Shown here: positions 1 to 8,375 of the stretch, piece by piece
Numbering within the stretch: position 1 is the stretch's first letter
Layout of the letters: every line of letters starts with the position of its first letter
Assembly: GCA_947175045.1 (NCBI GenBank)
Contig: CAMWLH010000015.1
Coordinates: 1 to 15,200, forward strand
Reading direction: 5' to 3'
Source of the DNA: an uncultured Clostridia bacterium
GTDB taxonomy: Bacteria > Bacillota > Clostridia > Oscillospirales > Ruminococcaceae
DNA: 15,200 nt
Position numbers and translations under genes: made by a program
The notes under the pieces: generated by a model
The model's input: only the letters and a program-made list of their open reading frames with translations
Databases searched by the model: none
Told to the model about the DNA's origin: nothing

Positions 1-247
1 CTTTTACAGAGGCTTGCGAAAAATTTTCCTGCGTGGGCGGAACGTCGCTGTTTGCTTATGTTGCTTTTCCGCGCAAACGACGCTTTGCGTCGTTTGCGCT
101 AGCCTCTCTGTAAAAGCTCCGCTCCACTTCATTCCGCTGCGCTTTTACAGAGGCTTGCGAAAAATTTTCCTGCGTGGGCGGAACGTCGCTGTTTGCGTTG
201 CGTTGCTGCGCGGGCTTTATGTTGAGTTGGGCTTACACCCCTTAATA
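1..247. repeat. Structured intergenic repeat, copy A, with a 141-bp tandem period
   Basis: Positions 1-55 recur exactly at 142-196, so the window opens inside a tandem array of 141-bp period. The unit holds a perfect 13-bp hairpin (71-83 with 87-99, 3-nt loop). A second hairpin follows (102-116 with 142-154), whose left arm carries two extra bases. Both are bracketed by a weak outer stem (about 65-72 with 157-162). After the outer stem come degenerate units starting TGCGTGGGC or TGCGCGGGC (30, 171, 207). The region ends at the stop codon of ppk, so it is the 3' flank of that leftward gene. Related copies lie at 6789-7060, 8287-8560 and 11810-12010. No open frame here looks like a protein. Whether it terminates or stabilises the ppk transcript is not known. 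Confidence 0.85.
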
Positions 248-2419
248 CTACTTTATCCTCTTGATCTTAACCTTGACCGTGGAGTGGCGCGGCGGCTCTG
301 CCGTTGGCTGCGGCGCAGACGCTGTTTCTGCCGAAGCCTGTGATACGTCCGGCAGACGGCTTCCGTCCTGCTGCTCGGCGGATTTATATGCCTGCTCATA
401 AAAATATATCTGCGAATTTAACGGCGCTTCTCCCTCGGAGCGCTCCACATGGCGGTATGACCCGTCCGGACCCTGCTCGCGCGCCTTGACGTTATCCCTC
501 AGCATAATCTCAAACGACTCCGCCACCCTGTCCGCCAGACCTCTGTCAAGAATGGGCGCGGCTACCTCTACTCGGCGCTCGGTATTCCTCGTCATAAAAT
601 CGGCGCTGGAGATATAAACGCGGCGGCGCTCTCCCTTGCCGAAAATATATATCCTGCTGTGCTCCAGGAATCTCCCCACAATGGAAATCACCCTGATATT
701 CTCCGTGCTTCCCTCAACGCCCGCGACAAGGCAGCATATGCCCCTTAGCACGATCTCGATCTTAACTCCCGCGCGGCTTGCCTCCGCCAGCTTTTCAATA
801 ATATCCTTGTCCGTCAGAGAGTTCATCTTTATCCCGATATAACCCCCCGCTCCGTAGGTTATCTCATTATCTATAAACTCCACGATACGGCTTTTCAGCC
901 CCTTGGGAGCCACCAGCAGCTTGTTGGTGCTTTCAACAGTATTCCCAACCATAAGGGCGTTAAACACCACCGACGCGTCCGAGCCGAAATCCCTGTCCGC
1001 CGTCATAAGGCAAAGATCGGTATACAGCCGTGAGGTGCGCTCGTTGTAGTTTCCCGTTCCTATCTGCGTGATATAGCTTACACCGTCCCCGTCGCGCAGA
1101 GTTATCAGCAGCAGCTTGGAGTGCACCTTAAGCTCCTCCAGACCGTATATTACCGTAACTCCCGCTTCTTCAAGGCGCTTTGACCAGCCGATATTGTTTT
1201 CCTCATCGAACCTCGCCCTAAGCTCCACCAGCGCGAGAACATCCTTGCCGTTCTCCGCGGCTCTTATCAGCGCGTTGATTATCTTGCTCGCCCTTGCAAC
1301 CCGGTAAAGCGTTATTTTGATGGACATTACCTGCGGGTTGTCCGCCGCCTCTTCAAGCAGCTTTATAAACTGATTTATGTTTTCATAGGGGTAATTCAGC
1401 AGTATATCCCGCCCGCGAACCTGATCTATAACGGACCTTCCCGTTTCGATGATCGGCGATCTCTGCGGCGTGAGCTGCGGGAAAAACAGCTCGCTCTGCT
1501 TCTCCAATCTGCGCTCCAGCGCGGAAAGGAAATCCATATTCAGCGGAGCGTTCTGCGTGAACACAAAATTTTCCTTTACTCCGAGTATTTTTGCGATAGT
1601 ACCGATCACCTGCGCGGAGGGCTTGCCTTGGAACTCCAGGCGGACCGGGTTGAGCTTTTTGCGCTTTTTTACCAGCTTGCTCATTATATCGCGGAAGTCC
1701 ATATCATGGTCGAACAGCCCCTCATCGGGCGCTATATCCGCATTTCTCGTCACTCTGAAAATGCAGCGTGAGATAATCTCGAAGTTGCTGAAAACCTGCT
1801 TTGCGTAGCGGGAGATAAGCTCCTCGCACAAAATAAATTTTCCAGTTTTGGGCAGGAATATAACTCTTGGCAGATTTTCCGACGCGGGAAGTATACCGAG
1901 AGTTATTTTGCCCGCGGGATCGGTTTTTTTTCTTATTGCCGCGCCTATGTATATCTCGCCGCTTTTAAGGAACGGCACGGGGTGCTTTTTGTCGACTACG
2001 CCCGTGAACAACAAAGGGCGTATCTCGCGCGTGAAGAATGCCTTGAGGAAAGCGTCCTCCTCGGGGGTGAGTTTATCCTCCGCGAGGTGCTCCACGCCGT
2101 ATTTTGAAAGCCCGCGCATTATTTCGGCGTAGGCGCTGTCCTTTGTCGGCAGCAGCGCTCTGACCCTCTTGGCTATCGCGCTGAGCTGCTCCTTGGAGGT
2201 CATATTGGTTTTATTTTCCCTGTCCTTGGGGTCGAAGCGCGCCTTATCGCTGAGACTGCCGCACCTTATCATAAAAAATTCGTCGAGATTCGAGCAGAAT
2301 ATCTGCACGAACCTCAGCCTTTCAAACAAAGGAGTTTCTCCGTCGCGCGCTTCCTCAAGCACCCTTTCGTTGAATTTGAGCCAAGAAAGCTCTCTGTTGT
2401 CATAAAAATTTCTTTCCAT
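248..2419 (-). CDS. ppk: Polyphosphate kinase (PPK1)
   Basis: Makes inorganic polyphosphate reversibly from the gamma-phosphate of ATP. The 723-residue length and the four-part layout fit PPK1: N domain about 5-112, head domain about 120-310, then two phospholipase-D-like catalytic domains about 330-500 and 505-675. The phospho-acceptor histidine lies in KVHSK (His433) and the second conserved histidine in FLEHSR (His587). SSADFMTRN (604-612) is also a family signature. After about residue 675 there is a tail rich in Ala, Ser, Pro and Gln ending in a basic KVKIKRIK stretch; it looks disordered and is not part of the usual core. The start has AAGGAGTT six bases upstream. The gene is the last of a leftward run pyrG, acetyltransferase, ppk, with 57 bp to the gene before it. 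Identification is secure; the role of the tail is unknown. Confidence 0.97.
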   Translation of the reverse strand: MERNFYDNRELSWLKFNERVLEEARDGETPLFERLRFVQIFCSNLDEFFMIRCGSLSDKARFDPKDRENKTNMTSKEQLSAIAKRVRALLPTKDSAYAEIMRGLSKYGVEHLAEDKLTPEEDAFLKAFFTREIRPLLFTGVVDKKHPVPFLKSGEIYIGAAIRKKTDPAGKITLGILPASENLPRVIFLPKTGKFILCEELISRYAKQVFSNFEIISRCIFRVTRNADIAPDEGLFDHDMDFRDIMSKLVKKRKKLNPVRLEFQGKPSAQVIGTIAKILGVKENFVFTQNAPLNMDFLSALERRLEKQSELFFPQLTPQRSPIIETGRSVIDQVRGRDILLNYPYENINQFIKLLEEAADNPQVMSIKITLYRVARASKIINALIRAAENGKDVLALVELRARFDEENNIGWSKRLEEAGVTVIYGLEELKVHSKLLLITLRDGDGVSYITQIGTGNYNERTSRLYTDLCLMTADRDFGSDASVVFNALMVGNTVESTNKLLVAPKGLKSRIVEFIDNEITYGAGGYIGIKMNSLTDKDIIEKLAEASRAGVKIEIVLRGICCLVAGVEGSTENIRVISIVGRFLEHSRIYIFGKGERRRVYISSADFMTRNTERRVEVAAPILDRGLADRVAESFEIMLRDNVKAREQGPDGSYRHVERSEGEAPLNSQIYFYEQAYKSAEQQDGSRLPDVSQASAETASAPQPTAEPPRHSTVKVKIKRIK

Positions 2420-2442
2420 ACATACAACTCCTTATTTATCGG

Positions 2443-2456
2443 CTGCCGCAGGCGGC
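2443..2456. other. Short GC hairpin between acetyltransferase gene and ppk
   Basis: TGCCGC and GCGGCA form a perfect 6-bp stem with a 2-nt loop in the 57-bp gap upstream of ppk. No U-tract follows on the minus strand, so a full terminator is unlikely. It could act as a processing or stability element within a shared transcript. Confidence 0.35.
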
Positions 2457-2476
2457 AAATCCGAGTAACGGTCAAG

Positions 2477-3031
2477 CTATCGCTCATCCGCTAATACCGC
2501 GTAATAACAAGCGTCGCATATTCCCATGTTATTCCAATCCGACTGCCTGAGCGTTCCCTCATACTTCATTCCGCACTTTTTCATGACCGCGCCCGAATTC
2601 GGATTTCTTGAGTCGTGCCTTGATTCGACGCGGTTTACGCCCACCTCGTCGAAAAGGAAATCGATGACCGCCTTAAGCGCCTCTGACATTATCCCCTTGT
2701 GCCACCACGGCTTTCCGATACAATATCCGATATGTGCCTTGCCGACGGGCACGTCTATGGTATTCACCACGGCTATTGAACCGATGGGCTCATCGGAATA
2801 CTCCCTAAAAACTATCGCCCATTGGTAAAAATCGTCCTTGGCATAATTGCCGACCCAATCGCGCAGAACCGTCTCGCTGACCGAAACGTCCCCGTGAGAC
2901 GGCCACATAAGGTATTTTGTCACCTCATCGTCGGAAGCCCAGTTTTTATACATTGCGGGCGCGTCGTCCATAGTGAACCGCCGCAGGATAAGACGCTCGG
3001 TTTCAATATATACAGTACCCTTATGCTTCAT
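2477..3031 (-). CDS. GNAT acetyltransferase, RimJ/RimL type
   Basis: Predicted acetyl-CoA-dependent N-acetyltransferase of the Acetyltransf_3 group, 184 residues, which is the usual length. The N-terminal ETERLILRRF (10-19) is typical of RimJ/RimL-like proteins. The acetyl-CoA loop lies in IGYCIGKPWWHKGIMSEAL (101-119), and the Asn-rich helix start N143-x-x-S with MKKCGMKYEG (150-159) is the usual C-terminal part of the fold. The substrate cannot be read from sequence: ribosomal protein N-termini, a peptide, or a small amine are all possible. GGAGG sits four bases before the ATG, a short but workable spacing. The start lies 21 bp after the pyrG stop, so co-transcription with pyrG is likely. 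Confidence 0.88.
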   Translation of the reverse strand: MKHKGTVYIETERLILRRFTMDDAPAMYKNWASDDEVTKYLMWPSHGDVSVSETVLRDWVGNYAKDDFYQWAIVFREYSDEPIGSIAVVNTIDVPVGKAHIGYCIGKPWWHKGIMSEALKAVIDFLFDEVGVNRVESRHDSRNPNSGAVMKKCGMKYEGTLRQSDWNNMGICDACYYAVLADER

Positions 3032-3052
3032 GATTCCTCCGTTTGTGTGATA

Positions 3053-4684
<1,632 letters not shown>

Positions 4685-4693
4685 TCAGAAGCA

Positions 4694-4714
4694 AGAGTCA
4701 AGAAGCAAGACTCT
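4694..4714 (-). promoter_or_regulatory. Hairpin in the pyrG leader
   Basis: AGAGTC and GACTCT pair as a 6-bp stem around a 9-nt loop within the predicted pyrG 5' leader, next to a short direct repeat of GAAGCAAGA. No U-tract follows. Leader control of pyrG by reiterative transcription and attenuation is known in Bacillus, but the predicted transcript here does not visibly begin with the GGGC-type start used there. A regulatory role is therefore only a possibility. Confidence 0.35.
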
Positions 4715-4739
4715 ACCGTTATTCTACCATATTTAATTC

Positions 4740-4768
4740 ATTATACCACTTTTCGCGGTTTATTTCAA
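4740..4768 (-). promoter_or_regulatory. Sigma-A promoter of pyrG
   Basis: On the minus strand TTGAAA (4763-4768) and TATAAT (4740-4745) are separated by exactly 17 bp, with TGG just before the -10 box giving an extended -10. The transcript would start near 4733 and give a leader of about 65 nt before the pyrG start codon. Confidence 0.85.
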
Positions 4769-4824
4769 GAGCTATTTCCCGAAATGCGCAAAAAGATGGA
4801 CAAAAGATAAAAAGGCAAATATAA

Positions 4825-4877
4825 CAAAAGAAAAAGAGGTAAGAATCCGAACTCTTACCTCTAGCTTCTTACCTCTA
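4825..4877 (-). terminator. Rho-independent terminator of rpmB with a duplicated left arm
   Basis: On the minus strand a perfect 10-bp stem (4853-4862 with 4835-4844) closes an 8-nt loop containing TTCGG. It is followed at once by TTTTTCTTTTG, a classic terminator 18 bp after the rpmB stop codon. The left-arm sequence TAGAGGTAAGA is present twice: 4867-4877 repeats the arm, so either copy could pair with the right arm. This stops rpmB transcripts before the pyrG promoter. Confidence 0.9.
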
Positions 4878-4879
4878 AA

Positions 4880-5068
4880 TCAAACCGCTCTCTGAACAAG
4901 ACCCGAGCGCAGGCAGCGAGTGCAGGCGTTTACTCTGCAGGGAGTGCCGTTCACTATCGCTTTAACCTTTTTTACATTCGGCTTATAGGTTCTGTTGCTG
5001 CGTCTGTGAGAGTGAGATACCTTGATACCGAAGGATACGCTCTTGCCGCAGATTTCACATTTTGCCAT
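4880..5068 (-). CDS. rpmB: Ribosomal protein L28 (bL28)
   Basis: Large-subunit ribosomal protein of 62 residues. The start MAKCEICG, the SHSHRRSNRTYKPN segment (18-31) and the C-terminal NACTRCLRSG (47-56) are typical. Cys4, Cys7, Cys49 and Cys52 are arranged as a four-cysteine zinc site, the zinc-binding form of L28. An in-frame GTG nine bases further upstream is possible but rejected: family members start at MAKC, and the AGGTAGGTG ribosome binding site overlaps that GTG. The gene has its own sigma-A promoter and terminator, so it is a single-gene unit. Confidence 0.96.
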   Translation of the reverse strand: MAKCEICGKSVSFGIKVSHSHRRSNRTYKPNVKKVKAIVNGTPCRVNACTRCLRSGLVQRAV

Positions 5069-5114
5069 TTTTAGCACCTACCTCTCTTTGTGTAGTTTTT
5101 CAGTAACAAGAAAC

Positions 5115-5145
5115 ATTATAACACATTCGCCTTGAAATTTCAAGG
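5115..5145 (-). promoter_or_regulatory. Sigma-A promoter of rpmB overlapping a 16-bp palindrome
   Basis: On the minus strand TTGAAA (5138-5143), a 17-bp spacer and TATAAT (5115-5120) form a strong sigma-A promoter, starting transcripts near 5108 and giving a leader of about 40 nt before rpmB. The -35 box lies inside a perfect 16-bp palindrome, CCTTGAAATTTCAAGG (5130-5145), which could be an operator. On the plus strand the same palindrome is followed by a T-rich run and would look like a weak terminator, but no plus-strand gene needs one. Confidence 0.85.
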
Positions 5146-5211
5146 GTTTTATTTATTTATCTTCATTTTTGTGCAATTTTACCATAACCCCGACCGCTTT
5201 CACGCCGATTT

Positions 5212-5730
5212 TCAGCCGTTTATACTTGCATAGTATACGCCCCGCCCTTTGTCTATCTGCGTTACTTGGTTTTGTATCATAAATGTTTTGTAGTGATTTT
5301 CATGTATATACGCAGGGACGTCGTTTATCTGTACCTCTATTGTATAGTTAATGTTTAAATAGCGACCGCCGTCGCGGTCAAAATCGAACAGCCCCGTATA
5401 ATCTGCGGAGGACGGTGTGTCCTGTCCCCCGGCTATTGCAGCTATACGCTCCATGCCTTCCTGTGTTATAAGCCCGTTTTCGTCCACATAGGGTATACTG
5501 TCGAGAGCGCTCTCCGGGCTCTCCTGCTCCCCTGTTTTGGGAGTCATCTCGCGGGAACGCTCCGTTGTTTCATTGTCGGAGTTTTCCGCGGTTTCGGGCG
5601 CGGACTGCTCCGCCGTTCCATAGTCAAACTGCTCCAAAACGCTCTCCGAAACGCGGCTTTCGGGAGCTCCCTTGCACCCCGAAAGCAATACCGCTGTCAA
5701 TACCGAAAATAAATACAAAGACTTTTTCAT
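5212..5730 (-). CDS. Predicted lipoprotein of unknown function
   Basis: 172-residue predicted secreted lipoprotein. A basic N-terminus (MKK), a hydrophobic core and the lipobox LLSGC place the lipidated cysteine at residue 19. Residues 20 to about 75 are a Glu/Ser/Thr-rich, disordered-looking linker. The C-terminal part (about 76-172) is more regular, with VDENGLITQEG and a short strand-rich segment near the end (LNINYTIEVQI, 124-134). I do not recognise a family. The start has GAGG nine bases upstream and lies 32 bp after the trpS stop on the same strand. The gap holds no terminator, so it is probably read from the trpS promoter. No clear terminator was seen after it. Confidence 0.8.
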   Translation of the reverse strand: MKKSLYLFSVLTAVLLSGCKGAPESRVSESVLEQFDYGTAEQSAPETAENSDNETTERSREMTPKTGEQESPESALDSIPYVDENGLITQEGMERIAAIAGGQDTPSSADYTGLFDFDRDGGRYLNINYTIEVQINDVPAYIHENHYKTFMIQNQVTQIDKGRGVYYASING

Positions 5731-5762
5731 AAATTATTACCTCATTGTAAGATGTCAATAGA

Positions 5763-6761
5763 TTACAGCACAACAAATCCAAGCTTCTTCTGAACCTTTT
5801 GCAGCGTTTTGCGGGTAGTTCTGAACGCCTTTTCTGCGCCCTTTTTCATGCAGTCCTCAAGATACGCCTTGTCCGCGGAAATACGCTTGAATTCCTGCTG
5901 CATGGGAGCGAGCTTGTCCGCGACCGCCTCGCCTACCGCCAGTTTGAAATCGCCGTAGCCCCTGCCCTTGAATTCTTCCTCTATCTCCTCAAAGCTCTTG
6001 CCCGTCGATGCGGAATATATCGACATAAGATTGATTATCCCGTCCTTGCCCTCGCGCGCGCAGACCTCGGTCTCGCTGTCGGTAACGGCGCGCTTGAACT
6101 TCCTTATTATCGTGTCGCGGTCGTCGAGTATCCAGACGGAAGCATTGGGGTTCTCGTCGGATTTGGACATCTTCTTTGTCGGCTCCTGCAGCGACATTAT
6201 TTTCGCGGTACTCTTAGTGATATAACCCTCGGGCATGGTGAACACGTCGCCGTATATGCCGTTAAATCTCTGCACGATATTCCGCGCAAGCTCCAGATGC
6301 TGCATCTGATCCTGCCCGACGGGCACGAGATCCGCCTGATACAGCAGAATATCCGCCGCCATAAGAACGGGATAAGTGAACAGTCCCGCGTTGATATTAT
6401 CGGGGTGCTTCTGCGACTTATCCTTGAACTGTGTCATTCTCGACAGCTCCCCGAACTGGGTATAGCACGACAGTATCCACGACAGCTCCGCATGATTGGG
6501 ATTGTGCCCCTGCACGAAAAGCGTGGACTTCTCGGGGTCGAGCCCCATCGCTATCAGCAGCGCGTAGCTCTCCTTTATCTGCGCTCTCAGCTTTGCGGGG
6601 TCCTGCCTTACCGTTATCGAGTGCAGATCAACTATGCTATACGTGCAGTCGTACTCCTCCTGGAGCTTTACCCAGTTTGCCATTGCTCCGAAATAATTCC
6701 CCAGGTGGGGAGTATTTGTCGGCTGTATGCCGCTGAATATCCTCTTTTTGGTTTCTTCCAT
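5763..6761 (-). CDS. trpS: Tryptophanyl-tRNA synthetase
   Basis: Charges tRNA-Trp with tryptophan using ATP. At 332 residues it has the length of bacterial class I TrpRS. The HIGH-type signature is HLGN (19-22) in GIQPTNTPHLGN, and the KMSKS loop is at 197-201. The conserved VPVGQDQMQHLELAR segment (146-160) lies between them. The start has AGGAGG four bases upstream. No T-box leader was found although many Firmicutes trpS genes have one: the upstream region lacks the GGTGG-ACCGCG type specifier and antiterminator pattern. A conserved repeat block (6789-6871) sits just upstream instead. A lipoprotein gene follows 32 bp downstream. Confidence 0.97.
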   Translation of the reverse strand: MEETKKRIFSGIQPTNTPHLGNYFGAMANWVKLQEEYDCTYSIVDLHSITVRQDPAKLRAQIKESYALLIAMGLDPEKSTLFVQGHNPNHAELSWILSCYTQFGELSRMTQFKDKSQKHPDNINAGLFTYPVLMAADILLYQADLVPVGQDQMQHLELARNIVQRFNGIYGDVFTMPEGYITKSTAKIMSLQEPTKKMSKSDENPNASVWILDDRDTIIRKFKRAVTDSETEVCAREGKDGIINLMSIYSASTGKSFEEIEEEFKGRGYGDFKLAVGEAVADKLAPMQQEFKRISADKAYLEDCMKKGAEKAFRTTRKTLQKVQKKLGFVVL

Positions 6762-6788
6762 GTTTCCTCCTGATTTTTATCAAAATTT

Positions 6789-6871
6789 GCAGCGCGCTGT
6801 GATGCTTTTAAGCAGTGTTGACAAAAATTTGTTTTTTATGTTGACGAGAATTAAATGATTTAAAAGAATTT
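6789..6871 (-). promoter_or_regulatory. Conserved upstream block, copy 1 (trpS)
   Basis: Begins 27 bp upstream of the trpS ATG and is closely matched by 8287-8375, which begins 23 bp upstream of the aminotransferase ATG. The two ends are nearly identical: GCAGCGCGC, TGCTTTTA and CAGTGTTGACA on one side, ATGTTGACGAGAA and TAAATGATTTAAAAGAATTT on the other. The AT-rich middle differs in sequence and length. The heptamer TGTTGAC occurs twice in each copy. No confident sigma-A promoter is visible on the minus strand. A shared promoter or regulatory region is possible; the end of a mobile repeat is equally so. Confidence 0.6.
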
Positions 6872-7060
6872 CAAAATTCCCGCAAGCACGTTCCGCTCAC
6901 TGCGTTCGCTTCACGTGATTGCGCGAACCGGATATATCAATCCCCGGACGGGATTGATATCGAATTTTCTGCGAAAATTCCGACTCTTTTTGAAATTCCG
7001 CTGCGTGGGCGAAACGCTGCTCTCTGCGAGCATTGCTTTTATGCGTGGGCGATTTGCCGA
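6866..7060. repeat. Structured intergenic repeat, copy B (diverged)
   Basis: A perfect 11-bp outer stem (6866-6876 with 6988-6998) encloses three hairpins. The first is 6881-6891 with 6913-6923 (one mismatch in 11). The second is 6934-6944 with 6950-6960 (perfect 11 bp, 5-nt loop). The third is 6962-6969 with 6973-6980 (perfect 8 bp, 3-nt loop). It is followed by two TGCGTGGGC units (7002 and 7041) that run up to the 3' end of the aminotransferase gene. The stems share little sequence with copies A, C and D, but the plan is the same. It fills most of the 308-bp gap between trpS and the aminotransferase gene. Confidence 0.75.
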
Positions 7061-7069
7061 CATCTTCTT

Positions 7070-8263
7070 TCAGAGCCCCAACTGTCTTGCGACACTGCCC
7101 AATATCTTAACGCCCTGATCTATCTGCTCGTCCGTGGGAGTGCTGAAATTCATTCTGAACGACCTGCTCACGGCGCTCTCGTCCGCGGCAAACGCGCTGC
7201 CCGGAACTACCGCCACCTTATTCCTCACCGCCTCGGCGCAGAACACGTTCATATCCTGCCCCTCAGGGAGCGTTCCCCAGATAAACAGTCCGCCCTGCGG
7301 CTCCGTAAGCGTTATGCTCTCGGGGAGCTCGCGGCGCAGTCCGTCTCTCATCCGCAAGTATTTCGCCCTGTAAATGCCGCGCAGCCGCTCCAGGTGCTCC
7401 CCGAAATCCACCTCTTTCAAGAACCGATATGTAAGCATCTGCGCCCATATGTTGGTATGCACCGTGCTGGTCTGCAAGCCGACTACCGCTTTCTTTACTA
7501 TCTCCTCGCCGCCCAGCAGATACCCCACTCTCAGCCCCGGGGCGAGCACCTTTGAAAACGTACCCGCGTACAGCACAACGCCCTCGTCGTCCAGCTCCTT
7601 TATCGACGGCACGTTATCTCCCTCAAACCTCAGATCGCCGTAAGGGTTATCCTCTAAAATATACACGCCGTACTTTTTCGCCAGCGCCAGCATTTCACGG
7701 CGGCGCTTAAGCGTTGACGTAAGCCCCGTGGGATTCTGAAAATTCGGTATAGTGTATATCAGCTTCGCGGTCGGATTGGCTTTCAGAGCCGCCTCCAGCC
7801 CCTCCGCGCTCATGCCCTCTCCGTCCATCGGCACTCCCGCAAGACGTACTCCGTAAGAGCGAAAAGCGTTCAACGACCCTATAAACGCGGGATCTTCGCA
7901 AATTATCACGTCGCCCTCATTAAGCAATATTTTCGCCGTGGTCTCAATAGCCTGCTGCGCCCCCGCGGTCACTACCACCATATCGCCCGCGTTGAACAAG
8001 CCCTTTTTGGCAAGATCATCTTTGAGCCGCCCGCGCAGCGGTGCGTAGCCCTCCGTCACCGAGTACTGCAGCGCGTTTATCGGCTCCTCCGCCAGAATTT
8101 GCGCCGAGAGCTTCTCCACCGTCTTTACGGGGAACGCCTCCGGCGCGGGATTCCCCGCCGCAAAGCTGATAACCTCGGGGTCTGCCGTGAACTTCAATAT
8201 CTCCCTTATCGCCGAGGGCTGAAGCCCCGACACTCTGTCCGAAAACGGTTTTAGCATCTTCAT
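7070..8263 (-). CDS. PLP-dependent aminotransferase, class I/II (LysN/MocR-like branch)
   Basis: 397-residue fold-type I aminotransferase using pyridoxal phosphate. Visible family features are the N-terminal SFAAGNPAPEAFP segment (33-45), NPTG (177-180), Asp205 and Tyr208 in ILEDNPYGD, the Schiff-base lysine Lys238 in AGTFSKVLAPGLRVGY, and the substrate-carboxylate arginine Arg370 in SRSFRMNF. The sequence resembles the branch holding 2-aminoadipate and aromatic aminotransferases and the catalytic part of MocR regulators; it has no DNA-binding domain. The amino donor and acceptor cannot be decided. Two starts are possible: the first ATG has AGGAG four bases away, the ATG at codon 3 has it ten bases away. 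It lies between two copies of the structured repeat. Confidence 0.92.
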   Translation of the reverse strand: MKMLKPFSDRVSGLQPSAIREILKFTADPEVISFAAGNPAPEAFPVKTVEKLSAQILAEEPINALQYSVTEGYAPLRGRLKDDLAKKGLFNAGDMVVVTAGAQQAIETTAKILLNEGDVIICEDPAFIGSLNAFRSYGVRLAGVPMDGEGMSAEGLEAALKANPTAKLIYTIPNFQNPTGLTSTLKRRREMLALAKKYGVYILEDNPYGDLRFEGDNVPSIKELDDEGVVLYAGTFSKVLAPGLRVGYLLGGEEIVKKAVVGLQTSTVHTNIWAQMLTYRFLKEVDFGEHLERLRGIYRAKYLRMRDGLRRELPESITLTEPQGGLFIWGTLPEGQDMNVFCAEAVRNKVAVVPGSAFAADESAVSRSFRMNFSTPTDEQIDQGVKILGSVARQLGL

Positions 8264-8286
8264 GTATCTCCTAATCCATAAAAATC

Positions 8287-8375
8287 GCAGCGCGCGGTAA
8301 TGCTTTTAGGCAGTGTTGACAAGGAGCCGTTTATATGTTTATATATGTTGACGAGAAGTAAATGATTTAAAAGAA
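8287..8375 (-). promoter_or_regulatory. Conserved upstream block, copy 2 (aminotransferase gene)
   Basis: Partner of 6789-6871 with the same conserved ends and a longer AT-rich middle. It lies 23 bp upstream of the aminotransferase start. On the plus strand TTGACA and TTATAT are 17 bp apart here, but the other copy lacks a matching -10, so I do not call a promoter. The block runs directly into the outer stem of repeat copy C. Confidence 0.6.

Noticed and set aside
1..247. CRISPR array at the repeat-rich left edge
   Set aside because: Repeats are 55 bp within a 141-bp period, internally palindromic and not separated by unique spacers of even length; no cas genes nearby.
14..343. Plus-strand 109-residue open frame
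   Set aside because: It is a product of the tandem repeat (the same peptide appears twice) and runs into ppk antisense; no ribosome binding site.
6762..7069. T-box riboswitch for trpS
   Set aside because: No GGTGG-ACCGCG antiterminator motif and no specifier-type stem was found; the region is repeat sequence.
8287..8345. Plus-strand promoter TTGACA-N17-TTATAT in the conserved block
   Set aside because: The -10 box is weak and is not kept in the sister copy at 6789-6871; nothing downstream on that strand needs it.
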